This document shows positions 43,377-53,964 of a DNA stretch of 64,000 bases, one piece after another. Both the position numbers and the translations under genes were made by a program. Below the pieces are notes generated by a model. It was not told the origin of the DNA, did no database searches, and was given only the letters and a program-made list of their open reading frames with translations. The stretch is from Begonia masoniana (lineage: Eukaryota > Streptophyta > Magnoliopsida > Cucurbitales > Begoniaceae), in NCBI GenBank assembly GCA_022432975.1, contig CM039508.1:27022788-27086787 (forward strand), read 5' to 3'. Numbering within the stretch: the stretch's first letter is position 1; each line of letters opens with the position of its first letter.

Positions 43377-45378
43377 TCCTCGTCAAGTGATTGAGGATTT
43401 GACTTCAAATCTATGGGTTCGTGCCTCTTGAGATTGTCTTCTTATTAAATGTAAGGTGAAATATCTTACACATTGAAAGTAGCTGATGCACTTTAATCTC
43501 CTGGTAACTCTAACTGATATGTATTATTTTTTATGCGTTCTAAGATATTAAAGGGCCTATTTGCTATCGGAAGGAGTTTAGATCGGTGTCAATGGGGAAA
43601 TCACTCTATCCTTAAGTGGAGCCATACTAAGTTACCTTCCTTAAAAATTACTTCTTTTCGTCCTTTTTTTGCTTGCTTCGCATAGCTTTCATTTGCCTTT
43701 TCTATGGTAGTCTGGACCTTTTCATGTAATTCTTTGATTTGCTTAGCTTTGTCTGCCCTAATGTGGTTTGCGAGGTCCTTCATGGTTAGCGGTAATAAAT
43801 CTAAAGCACTGCAAATGTTAAATCCTTATGCAACTTCAAAAGGAGTCTTTTGGGTGGTGGAGTGAACACTTCTATTATAGACAAATTCCAATTGTGGAAG
43901 TTGGATGTCCCAGTCTGTCAATTTCTTCCCAATGCAAGTCCATAAAAGGGATCCTAAGGTACGGTTGACCACTTCTGTTTGGCCTTCAGTTTGCGAATGG
44001 AAGGAAATACTGAATAGGAATTTGATTCCAACCTTCTTCCATAATGTTTTCCAAAATGTACTTAGAAATTTTGTGTCACGGTTGGACACAATGGACTGTG
44101 CCACATCATGTAACCTAACTATTTCTTTAAAGAATAGATCGGCAATAAAAATTGAGTCGTCAATTTTATAGCAAGAGATGAAATGTGTCATCTTGGAAGA
44201 TCGATCGACGACTACCATGATGGAATCTTTAGCCCTGGCCGTGCGAGAGAGTCCTAAAACGAAATCCATGCTGACTTCTACCCATGGATGAGACGGTACG
44301 GGTAGTGGTAGGTATAATCCTTGAGGCAAAACCTTGCTTTTAACCTTCTTACAAGCACCGTATTGTTCAAGCAATCGATGGACATCTCGTGCAAGATTGG
44401 GCCAAAAGAAATGTTCTTTAAGCAAATCGAGGGCTTCTTTTCCCCAAAGTGACTAGACAATCCCCTAAACTGGGCTTCTTTAATTAGATATCTCTTTAAA
44501 CTTCCTTGGGGTATACATAGGTTGCTTCTCTTGAGCAAGTAACCATCCACGATATGGTAATCCTCGTCAGCCTTATCCTTACATATTTGATAGTATGGTC
44601 CAAAATCCGAATTTGACTCATAGCTATCCTTAATCCACTCGAAACCAAATAATCTTGTTCTGAGTTCTGTAAGAAGAACACGCTTCCTAGATAATGCGTC
44701 CGCAACGACATTGGTTTCTCCTTTCTTATACTTTAAAATATATGGGTACTGCTACAAAAATTCGACCCATTTAGCATGTCTTTTGTTCAATTTGCCCTGA
44801 TTCTTAATATGTTTGAGGGTCTGTGGTCAGTGTGAATGATAAATTCTTTGGACAAAAGGTAGTGTTGCCATTGTTCCAGGGCCGTATGACGGCATAGAAC
44901 TCCTTGTCATAAGTGGAGTAATTAAGCATAGCCCGCTTAAGCTTCTCACTAAAAAATGCAAGAGGTCTCCCTTCTTGTGTAAGAAAGACACATATACCTT
45001 ATTAAAGTCTAGGAGTGCTAGGACAGGGGATTTACAAAGTTTATCCTTAACTAGTTTGAAACTATGTTGGCAAGCTAATGTCCATTGGAACTCTTGTCCT
45101 TTCTTAGTGCAATCTATGATAGGCGCTATGATGGTGCTAAAGTTCTTAATAAATCTTCTGCAGAATGAGGCTAGGCCATGGAAGCTACGTACTTCCGTCA
45201 TTCCTGTAGGTGTGAGCCAATCCTTAATGGCTTTGATTTTGGCTTCATCTGCCTCCATTCAATTTTTAGTGATAATGAACCCTAAGAAGTAGACATTTTC
45301 TTGAGCGAATGAGCACTTCTTAAGGTTACCAAAAAGTTTTGCATTTCTAAGGGTATGGAAGAGAATAACTAGATGATC
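43377..45378 (-). pseudogene. CRM-3: RNase H, integrase and end of reverse transcriptase
   Basis: From 45378 downward: [55 protein letters not shown], then RNase H (LALLDFNKV and broken pieces), then integrase with LCIPQGSLKRYLIKEAQF, the HHCC region (FFWPNLARDVHRLLEQYGACK, one Cys replaced), MDFVLGLSRTARAKDS, VSNRDTKF (catalytic Asp replaced by Asn) and HSQTEGQTEVVNRT. The end reads KGRKEVIFKEGNLVWLHLR followed by a stop, and the C-terminal module is degraded up to the LTR. Many stops and frameshifts; not functional. Confidence 0.85.
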
Positions 45379-46378
45379 AAAAAGGCAAAGCTCGGCCCAT
45401 CAGGGGGTTGGGTCGTTACAAAAAAAGGCAAAGCTCGGCCCATCAGGGGGTTGGGTCGTTACAAAAAAAGGCAAAGCTCGGCCCATCAGGGGGTTGGGTC
45501 GTTACAAAAAAAGGCAAAGCTCGGCCCATCAGGGGGTTGGGTCGTTACAAAAAAAGGCAAAGCTCGGCCCATCAGGGGGTTGGGTCGTTACAAAAAAAGG
45601 CAAAGCTCGGCCCATCAGGGGGTTGGGTCGTTACAAAAAAAGGCAAAGCTCGGCCCATCAGGGGGTTGGGTCGTTACAAAAAAAGGCAAAGCTCGGCCCA
45701 TCAGGGGGTTGGGTCGTTACAAAAAAAGGCAAAGCTCGGCCCATCAGGGGGTTGGGTCGTTACAAAAAAAGGCAAAGCTCGGCCCATCAGGGGGTTGGGT
45801 CGTTACAAAAAAAGGCAAAGCTCGGCCCATCAGGGGGTTGGGTCGTTACAAAAAAAGGCAAAGCTCGGCCCATCAGGGGGTTGGGTCGTTACAAAAAAAG
45901 GCAAAGCTCGGCCCATCAGGGGGTTGGGTCGTTACAAAAAAAGGCAAAGCTCGGCCCATCAGGGGGTTGGGTCGTTACAAAAAAAGGCAAAGCTCGGCCC
46001 ATCAGGGGGTTGGGTCGTTACAAAAAAAGGCAAAGCTCGGCCCATCAGGGGGTTGGGTCGTTACAAAAAAAGGCAAAGCTCGGCCCATCAGGGGGTTGGG
46101 TCGTTACAAAAAAAGGCAAAGCTCGGCCCATCAGGGGGTTGGGTCGTTACAAAAAAAGGCAAAGCTCGGCCCATCAGGGGGTTGGGTCGTTACAAAAAAA
46201 GGCAAAGCTCGGCCCATCAGGGGGTTGGGTCGTTACAAAAAAAGGCAAAGCTCGGCCCATCAGGGGGTTGGGTCGTTACAAAAAAAGGCAAAGCTCGGCC
46301 CATCAGGGGGTTGGGTCGTTACAAAAAAAGGCAAAGCTCGGCCCATCAGGGGGTTGGGTCGTTACAAAAAAAGGCAAA
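45379..46378. repeat. 43-bp tandem array, 23 identical copies
   Basis: Exactly 1000 bp inside CRM-3 reverse transcriptase. The unit contains CTCGGCCCATCAGGGGGTT, GGGTCGTTAC and AAAAAAAGGCAAAG. I see no differences between copies. The same unit occurs as a two-copy nucleus at 46749-46825 inside the palindromic element, so the array is built from that element's terminus plus an A-rich spacer. The junctions with CRM-3 (GATGATCA on the left, GGTGTAAAGG on the right) show no clear target duplication. It has no stop codon in any plus frame, giving open frames of over 300 codons that are artefacts. Not CRISPR: no spacers. Confidence 0.95.
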
Positions 46379-46473
46379 GGTGTAAAGGTAAGTCTAGACT
46401 ATAGACTAAGATATCATCAAAATAGACGACTATAAACTTGCCCAGAAAGTCCTTCAAAACATGATGCATTAAA
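46379..46473 (-). pseudogene. CRM-3: reverse transcriptase catalytic fragment
   Basis: The minus strand reads [20 protein letters not shown] followed by ILVYSLDLP, the catalytic core of reverse transcriptase, between the tandem array and the palindromic element. The last five bases on the right (TTAAA, 46469-46473) are the palindromic element's target duplication. Confidence 0.88.
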
Positions 46474-46611
46474 TGTAACGACCCAACCCCCTGATAAGCC
46501 GAGCCGTGCAGTGCCCCCCGATGGGCCCGCTGCCAAGTGATTTCCAGAAGGCGCTCCCACGTGTACTCACGATCTTCTCCCCCCCTGAAGGGAGTTTTAC
46601 CCTTCCCCCAC

Positions 46612-46674
46612 ACTCGAACCCAAGACCTCAGGGACTAGTACCTGGGCTACAAGTGAGGAGTACAACTTGAGCTA
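46612..46674 (-). other. tRNA-like A/B boxes, unit 1
   Basis: Minus strand: A-box-like TAGCTCAAGTTGT and B-box-like GGGTTCGAGT, about 40 bp apart. This resembles a tRNA-derived Pol III promoter but has no full cloverleaf. Confidence 0.55.
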
Positions 46675-46985
46675 GTGGAGAATATCGTGAGTACACGTGG
46701 GACGGCCTTTGGGAAACCACGTGGCAGAGGGCCCATTGGGGGGCACTGCAAAGCTCGGCCCATCAGGGGGTTGGGTCGTTACAAAAAAAGGCAAAGCTCG
46801 GCCCATCAGGGGGTTGGGTCGTTACAAAAAAGTGCCTTTTTTGTAACGACCCAACCCCCTGATGGGCCGAGCCGTGCAGTGCCCCTCGATGGGCCCGTTG
46901 CGACGTGGTTTCCCAAAGGCCGTCCCACGTGTACTCGCGATCTTCTCCCCCCACCCCCATGAAGGGATTTTTTGCCTTCCCTCCC

Positions 46986-47048
46986 ACTCGAACCCAAGAC
47001 CTCAGGGACTAGTACCTGGGCTACAAGTGAGGAGTACCACTTGAGCTA
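46986..47048 (-). other. tRNA-like A/B boxes, unit 2
   Basis: Minus strand: TAGCTCAAGTGGT and GGGTTCGAGT at the same spacing as unit 1. TAGCTCAAGTGG is close to the tRNA D-arm consensus. Confidence 0.55.
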
Positions 47049-47490
47049 GTGGAGAAGATCGTGAGTACACGTGGGACGGCCTTCGGGAAACCACGTGGCA
47101 GCGGGCCCATCGGGGGGCACTACAAAGCTCGGCCCATCAGGGGGTTGGGTTGTTACAAAAAGGCGCCTTTTTTGTAACGACCCACCGGGCTCCCCCGATA
47201 GGCCGTGCAGTCCGGCCCACAGGCCCACCGCCACTGCCACATGGTTTCCCTCAAGCCGTCCCACGTGTATTCACGATCTTCTCCCACCACCTGGTAAATA
47301 GGAGTTTTTGCCTTCCCATCGGGGGTTGGGTCGTTACAAAAAAGGCACCGTTTTTTGCAACGACCCAACCCCCCGATGGGCCAGGCCGTGCAGTGCCCCC
47401 CGATGGGCTCGCTGCCACGTGGTTTCCGAAGGCCGTCCCACGTGTACTCACGGTCTTCTCCCCCCTGAGGGAGTTTTTGCCTTCCCCCCC

Positions 47491-47553
47491 AATCGAACCC
47501 AAGACCTCAGGGACTAGTACTTGGGCTACAAGTGAGGAGTACCACTTGAGTTA
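47491..47553 (-). other. tRNA-like A/B boxes, unit 4
   Basis: Minus strand: TAACTCAAGTGGT and GGGTTCGATT, same spacing. On the plus strand just beyond (47570-47610) lies a second B-box-like GGTTCTAATCCC. Confidence 0.5.
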
Positions 47554-47756
47554 CGAGATGGTGAACCCTTGGTTACGTAGACCTGGGGGCCAGGGTTCTA
47601 ATCCCAGGGAAGGCAAAAACTCTCATTTACCAGTTGGTGGAAGAAGACCGTGAGTACACGTGGGACGCCCTGAGGGAAACCATGTGGCAGTGTCGGTGGG
47701 CCTGTGGGCCGGACTGCATGGCCTATCGGGGGAGCCCAGTGGGTCGTTACATTAAA

Positions 47757-47869
47757 TGCATGAATGTTCTAGGGGCGTATGACAACCCAAATAGTATCAC
47801 CGTCCATTCAAACAATCCATATTTGGTCTTGAAGGTTGTATTTCACTCATCGCCTCCTTTCATCTAACT
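47757..47869 (-). pseudogene. CRM-3: reverse transcriptase fragment between two insertions
   Basis: The minus strand continues the CRM-3 reverse transcriptase (degenerate match to [14 protein letters not shown] and [16 protein letters not shown] of CRM-1), linking the palindromic element to the full-length Tekay-like element. It shows that both landed in the same gene about 0.1 kb apart. Confidence 0.75.
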
Positions 47870-47874
47870 TTGGT

Positions 47875-50205
47875 TGTAACGACCCCATTAGGGCCGAGAC
47901 CGATTCATAACTTTCTTAGATCATTTATACTAAGTTTACTCTCTATATTTTTTTTTACAGTATTCAAAGACAATGCCATATCTGACAAAAAACTAAACCC
48001 TTCAAAAACTCGGCTCCTTCATAAGACTGTCGACACAGTCAGTCACAGAGTTGAGCGACATGACTCAGACATCGGTTCCATAACGTATTCGGGCAGAAGG
48101 AAAGTGCCCTCAGACCACTCGTCTTCGTCGTTCTTGCGCTGCATGAATTTACAGACATCTACCGGTAGGAACACATTCCCCAAACGTCACGCGCACTCCG
48201 CGTGACACAATAGACGTCACCCAGTAGAAGACATCTACCGGTGGACACGAGCGTTTCACGTGACTCATGGACATCGCTCGGTAGAAGACCTCTACCGATT
48301 ATTAAACGACAAAGCATATTTGCCCACATTATCCGATCACAAGGTGAGAAGACTTATTACCCACTTCTACCGATAGCAAAGAATCTACATCTACCGGTTG
48401 ACATGTGGATCCCACGTGAAGCATCATCCGATGGAAGACTTCTATTGGTGAATAAGAAATTCCTAGCATTTGCCGATAGTAATAATCAGGATCTACCGAT
48501 TGAAATGTGCATCACACGTGACATATAAGCATCATCCGATAGAAAACCTCTACCGGTGGATAAGAAATTCCTAGCATCTATCGATTTGCGTACCCTCTTA
48601 TCATCTGCCGGTAGAGAACATTTACCGGTAGAATCATCCAGACTTTCGCAGACTTCAACATAATTGACATAAACTTGCACAAATATATAGACAAATCATG
48701 AACTCATCCAGAATATGTGCAGCGGAAGACTTAAATAAAACTGGTCATTCATCATTCTAATAATCATCTTCAACTTAGGAAATTTAGTTCGACAATCCTA
48801 AAATCTATCATAATCAGAAAATCTCATCCTACTTAAGGCATCAGTATTCATTATTCTTACTAACAACTTAAGAGCAGAAACCACGGGTCATACTCGCCTT
48901 TCCAGCCACAAGTTGTCACCCTGAGTACCATCCAGCAACCAGTCTTAGGCATCCTCATTGAGTTTGAAATCCTCACTTGATAATTCGTCACCTACATCAT
49001 AAGGTTTAAACTATAAGCTTAATGCTTAGTAAGGAGTGCTAAACTAACATGAATGCATGAATGCATAGTCTTTTCTCGTTCTTGTTCTTGTTCTTATTCG
49101 TATTCATCATTTACATCTTGTGGATTAAGGGAGGATTTGTGCCGTAAAGGGGGGGGGGGGGGTGACAGTGAAAGTGTACATAGTTCCTTTCGGGTCGTAT
49201 TCATGGTCCTTCTTTTGGACAGTGACATACGCCAAACCACCCCAACCCTCACTTAATCCTTGTAGCATAGTTTCATGTTCATATCTTGTTGGTGAGAGAA
49301 AACATGCACTTAAAACGTTTTCATATGCATGAGAAATATTCATAATAGATGAGCAAGAGTATCTTAGTTCACCGGACTACAGAACAGATCATTCATTCCT
49401 CAAAAGATTATACAATCAACTCGAGTATCATGATCAAACAGACAATAACACATATAACTTTTAACATCATAGACAACTTATACCTAGTACCCTTGTGGTG
49501 TAGGGCTTTAATGGCTAGGAATCTTACTCACTCGCTTATCTGGTTTCCTTAGCAAACTTGAGCACTTCTCTTCAGACTTCTTCACCTAGAACATTTCACA
49601 TTACAGAGTTAAACAAAATCCTAAAAGTTCTAACCAAAAGTCACCCTAGAATCTAACATATATATTTCTAAATCTTCTTAGTTGAGCACCTTGTGTGCGT
49701 AGATTAAACTTCCAGAACCTAAAATAGCCAGATTCAACCTAGTAACTAACCACAGATTTCAAATGTCACTACTATTACCCAGCTATTGCTGAATCTGAAA
49801 CTACAAGTCTTAGCTGAAAACAGAGCTCTAAGTAACTAACCAGCAACTACATTGTCTAAGTCTTACCTAGAGCGTGGATTGTCGGGGTGGAGACTGAAGA
49901 ATCGATCGTCGATGGAGGAGTAGCTGGCAGAGAGAGAGAGAGAAAGAGCTCCGGAGAAAAGGAAAATTGCCAAGAGAGGAATGTCGGCTACAATGAGGTT
50001 TTAATGAGGTTTAAGGATTTCTATTCTCTATTTATACTAAATAAAATCCTTCTTAATTACAGTTTTGCCACCCAACCTAGTTTCACACCACTTGGAATTT
50101 AATAATTCAGGCATTAATTTAAAATAAAAAGGTCAATAAAAGGTGACAGTTAAATCAGTTTCTTTAAGGAAGGAAATTACCTGACTGAAAATGTCGGGAG
50201 TTACA
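47875..50205 (-). repeat. Tekay-like element 3' LTR
   Basis: TGTAACGACCCC to GGGAGTTACA. Compared with the 5' LTR it lacks about 28 bp near 49066 and has an expanded G run (49149-49162). The donor of the 45-46-nt cassette is altered here (GTAAG changed to ATAAG near 49540). Confidence 0.93.
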
Positions 50206-50218
50206 TCCACCCCTCCTT
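50206..50218 (-). other. Tekay-like element polypurine tract
   Basis: Minus strand AAGGAGGGGTGGA immediately before the 3' LTR; it primes plus-strand DNA synthesis in this clade. Confidence 0.85.
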
Positions 50219-50873
50219 AAACAAAATTTTCGTCCTCGAAAATTGATCAAGCAAAAAGCTCAGGATATTTGACCATCATGTCCTGCTGTCGCTCCCAGGT
50301 GGCTTCTTCAATGCCATGATTCGTCTACAAAACCTTCACTAATGGGATCTCTTTATTCCGCAGAGTCTTAACTGCAGTTTCCATAATTCGAACAGGTTTC
50401 TCCTCATACATTAATGTTGGCTCAATTTCGATTTCCGTTGGCTTAACAACCTGTGTCGGATCACGTATGCATTTTCTTAGCATTGACACATGAAAGACAT
50501 TATGAACTTTTTCCAGTGATGGAGGTAGTTACAATCTATAAGCTGTACTGCCAATCCTAGCCAAGATAGGGAATGACCCAATGAATCGTGGGTTAAGCTT
50601 TCCCTTCTTGCCGAATCTTAAAACTCCTTTAAATGGTGAAATCTTTAAGAAAACTTCATCTCCGACTGCAAACCCAAGATTTCTCCTTCTTTGGTCTGCA
50701 TAACTCTTCTGTCGACTTTGTGCTGTCATCATCCTCTTCCTAATAATGGCGATCGTGTCTGACATTTGCTGCAAAATTTCGGGGCCAAGGAGTTTTGCCT
50801 AACCAACTTCGTCCCAATATAAGGGTGATCTGCATTTCCTGCCATACAGTACTTCATAGGGCGCCATACCGAT
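50219..50873 (-). pseudogene. Tekay-like integrase end and chromodomain
   Basis: Minus strand: GRKCRSPLYWDE-like integrase end, MSDTIAIIRKRMMTAQSRQK, SYADQRRRNLGFAVGDEVFL, LRFGKKGKLNPRFIGSFPIL (the GPY/F module), then LPPSLEKVHNVFHVSMLRK and the chromodomain EEKPVRIMETAVKTLRNKEI, with NHGIEEATWERQQDMMVKYP at the end. Chromodomains in this clade tether integration to modified chromatin. Stops occur at about 50531 and near 50320 (a Trp position before TNHG). The part upstream is separated by the nested solo LTR. Confidence 0.9.
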
Positions 50874-50878
50874 GGTGG

Positions 50879-53193
50879 TGTAACACCCGGCTTTACGGGA
50901 TTTAAGTTTATTCCGATATAAATGGTATTTTTGTAAATACGTCGGATTAAGTCCGTTTTTCGAACGGAAAGTTTTAACGAAGCCGTAATATTAAATTGGA
51001 ATTTATGGCGAAATATGAGAATTTTGGAAAATCGGATCGTTAATTAAATAACGAGACAATTGGAAGAAGAAATTGAAATCAAATAGAAGGGCGATTTGGT
51101 AATTGTCAAACCAAAAATTTTAATTAAAAGTCAAAAACTCATTTTTTTTCCCCTCACTCACGCCAACTCCATTTCTCCCTCTCCTTCACCGCGCGATTTT
51201 CTTCCTCCTCCGACAATTCTCCTCTCCGTGGCCGAAGCTTGTCCTCTGGCGACTCAAATCTTCACGTTTCTCTTCCGTCACCGCTCTCTAGGTAAGGCTC
51301 TACACTTTTGGAACGTTAAATATCAAATTCTAGGGTTTAAAACGATTAGGGTTTTCGTCGAAAACGTGCATCAATGTTTGAAATTGATAGGTTGAGCTTA
51401 GTTATGCCTCTAATAGACGTATTGATAGTTATCGGAGTTTAGTTCATCGATTTATTGTGGCGTATTGGAGATTTGGATAAGTTGGAGCTTAAAAACCTCC
51501 ATTAATGGAGTTTTTGAAATGTCGAGTGCGAATTGCTCGACGAAATGCCTCAACGAACTAAAATAGAGTTTAGGAGATTCTTTGTTTAGTTAGGAGTTAG
51601 CAATTTTGGAGTTTGATGATTTTAGACTCGATTTAATACGTATATTGTGAAATGTTATAGGTGAACAAGCACTTGTGGACGAAGCTCGGTGTACAACGGA
51701 CGCGAGGTAAGTCTCTGTGACTTGTTTGGCCGTCTTGGCCTACACCGTATGAATTGAGTCGATCGAGGAAATTGGAGATGAATTGTGTTCGGGTAGATAG
51801 CTTGGGTAGTTAGGTTACTTTAAGTTATAGAATATTTTGCGTTTGTTGATTGTTAATGCGTCATATTCATTGTTTTGTTATTGTTATTGTATCGAGCATG
51901 TCCATGCATTGTTTTCTAAGCACGCATGCAAAATGAATTTCAAAGTACTTTTACATGGAAAAAGGTAAATAAAGTACGTAAATGAATGCAAAGATAGTCA
52001 CGCCGGGTGCGGTGGTTCAGGCATGGCTGTCGGAGGAAGCATGCTTTCTCCCCGGTTAGATCCGAGGGGCTATCCAATCGTAGGATGTGCCGCTCCTATC
52101 TAACGAGAGTGAAGCCCCGGGTGACCCATAGAAACCCCAAAGAAAGAAATGAAAAGAAATGAAAAGAATGCATGGTTTAAAAGAGCATAGCATAGCATAC
52201 ATTTGCATTCACTTAGATTTACTGAGCCTCTAGCTCACGTGTTTAATTCTATGGTGTAGGTGACTTTGAGACAGGTGAGGAAGACGTCCCTCCGCCTGAT
52301 ATATGAGCACGTTGAAGAAAGATGGCCCGTGGGAGTGCGCTGGCAGTCGGAGCGTGATTTTTACCCGTGGGGACGTACATAGGTACTTTGGGTTATTTTG
52401 GATAGAAAGTGTTAGAACATTATAGGATGTTGGAATCTGTATAGTTAATAGAAAACGTTTTGGGAAATTGAAAGTATTTTGAAATGTTTTAGTGATTTAA
52501 AATAGGAGGATATGTTACACTTTTAAACGGAACCACGCGGTTCGTTTTTACGAAATTGGTTATGTTCAATTGTGTTTTGAGTCGGTGAATGGGTCTTTAA
52601 TAGCGTGTGTAATATATGCGATAGATGGGATTATTGTATGGAAGCGTGTTTGGAGAAATGTAATGGTGTGTGAAGAAGGAATGAGAAAGGGAAAGAGGGT
52701 GTGGATGTGTGTGTGTTGTGAATGTGTGAAGTGCAGGGCGTGAAGAACAAAATGAGGGAGGAGGAGCTGTGCTCTCTGGAAAATTTCCAGAGAGCATGGC
52801 GATTGATCGCCCATTTGGGGCGATCAATCGACCCTCTATGCCCGGCGATCGCCAATGGCGATCGCTAGGCGAAAGTATAGTCGCCTATTGGCGATTGCTC
52901 GCCATTTTATGGCGAGCAATTGCCACCTGTTCTGCCAAACGGCAGAACATATGTACAAAAAAAAAATATATATATATATAATTTTTATTTAATTGTTTCT
53001 TTCAATATTTAAAAGTTTAATTAATGGTTTTAAGTTATTTTGGATAGATTTCAAAGTAGTTTTCAAACGTCGTTGATAATTTTCAATTCCGACTTTAAAG
53101 GTTTTTTTTCCGCTCGAAAGCTAGGTTTAAAGTTTGTACGTATAAAATGAAAAATTTGTACGGAAAATTAGGGTCCGGGTAAGGGTCGTTACA
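50879..53193 (+). mobile_element. Solo LTR, chromovirus type, TSD GGTGG
   Basis: 2315 bp from TGTAACACCCGG to AAGGGTCGTTACA, flanked by GGTGG at 50874-50878 and 53194-53198, inside the integrase of the Tekay-like element. It has a pyrimidine-rich leader (51150-51290) ending CTCTAG/GTAAGG, the 46-nt cassette 51661-51706, TATGGTGTAG/GTG near 52251-52261, and strong palindromes built on GGCGATTG and GCGATCGC at 52795-52925. Related to the LTR at 1-2354. Open frames at 51096-51395 and 52566-52981 follow composition only. Confidence 0.95.
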
Positions 53194-53198
53194 GGTGG

Positions 53199-53964
53199 AC
53201 TGGTAACTATTATTGTAGGAGAACTCCACCAAGGGTAGGTATCGACTCCAAGATGTCTGGAAATCCAGCACACACGCCCTCAACATGTCCTCGAGTGTCT
53301 GAATTGTTCTCTCTGATTAGCCATCTGTCTGAGGATGAAATGCAGTGCTGAAGGATAACTTTGTATCAAGCGTGCCCTGAAGACTTTGCCAAAACCTTGA
53401 GGTGAACCTGGGATTACGATCTGAGACAATGGATATCGGAATCCCATGCAATCTGATAATTTCCTGAACATACAGGTTAGCAAGCTGGTCCATCGTGTAC
53501 GTTGTCTTTACAGGTAGGAAGTGAGCTGATTTCGTCATTCTGTCAATTACAACTCAAATGCTATCATGACCTTTAGTTGTCTTAGGTAATCCTACAACGA
53601 AATCCATGGCAATGTTTTCCCACTTCCATTCGGGAATTGGTAAGGGTTGAAGGGTACCTCCTAGACGTTGATGCTCTGCCTTAACTTGTTGGCATATCAA
53701 ACACGACTCCACATGCTTGGCAACATCCCTCTTCAAATTCGGCCACCAATAAAGTAACTTCAAGTCCCGATACATCTTGATGCAGTCAGGATGTACAGAA
53801 AAGAGAGACGAGTGCGCTTCGGCCAAGATCAACTTACGTAATTCCTCAATACTAGGAATGTACCATCGATTCCTAAATTTCAAAATACCATCCTTGGAGA
53901 GACTGAACTCCGAAGAGGGGTCCTTCAACTTACTCATTACGCTATTATTTTCCTCTGTATCCTT
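53199..53964 (-). pseudogene. Tekay-like integrase core
   Basis: Minus strand: zinc region LILAEAHSSLFSVHPDCIKM with CLICQQVKAEH, core MDFVVGLPKTTKGHDSI, VIDRMTKSAHFLPVKTTY, LHGIPISIVSDRNPRFTSRF, FHPQTDG then a stop where Gln is expected, [17 protein letters not shown] and [15 protein letters not shown], ending at the solo LTR. D and D of the D,D-35-E triad and the E after the stop are readable. Stops, but no frameshift. Confidence 0.9.

Larger units (their letters stand above)
46474..47751. mobile_element. Palindromic composite element with tRNA-like centres, TSD TTAAA
   Basis: 1278 bp starting TGTAACGACCCAACCCCC and ending CCAGTGGGTCGTTACA, flanked by TTAAA (46469-46473, 47752-47756). It consists of joined foldback units: arms 46474-46585 pair with about 46670-46783, 46842-46955 with about 47050-47156, and 47173-47320 with 47605-47751, the last enclosing another half-unit. 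Each unit starts TGTAACGACCC and ends GGGTCGTTACA. Units are joined by short A/T linkers such as AAAAAGGCGCCTTTTT. Centres hold tRNA-like A and B boxes. There are no coding frames of note. The TG...CA ends and 5-bp duplication are LTR-like. I do not recognise a named family. Confidence 0.75.

Noticed and set aside
45379..46378. CRISPR-like direct repeat array
   Set aside because: Units are head-to-tail with no variable spacers, and the sequence is a plant transposon end.
45373..46435. Three overlapping frames of 313-343 codons encoding a repeat protein
   Set aside because: They arise from a stop-free 43-bp tandem array inside a dead reverse transcriptase; all three plus frames are equally open.
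46612..47553. tRNA genes
   Set aside because: A and B boxes are present but no acceptor stem or cloverleaf can be built; they sit at the centres of palindromic units.
51096..51395. A proline-rich 99-codon frame
   Set aside because: It is the pyrimidine-rich leader of a solo LTR and runs across the conserved donor CTCTAG/GTAAG.
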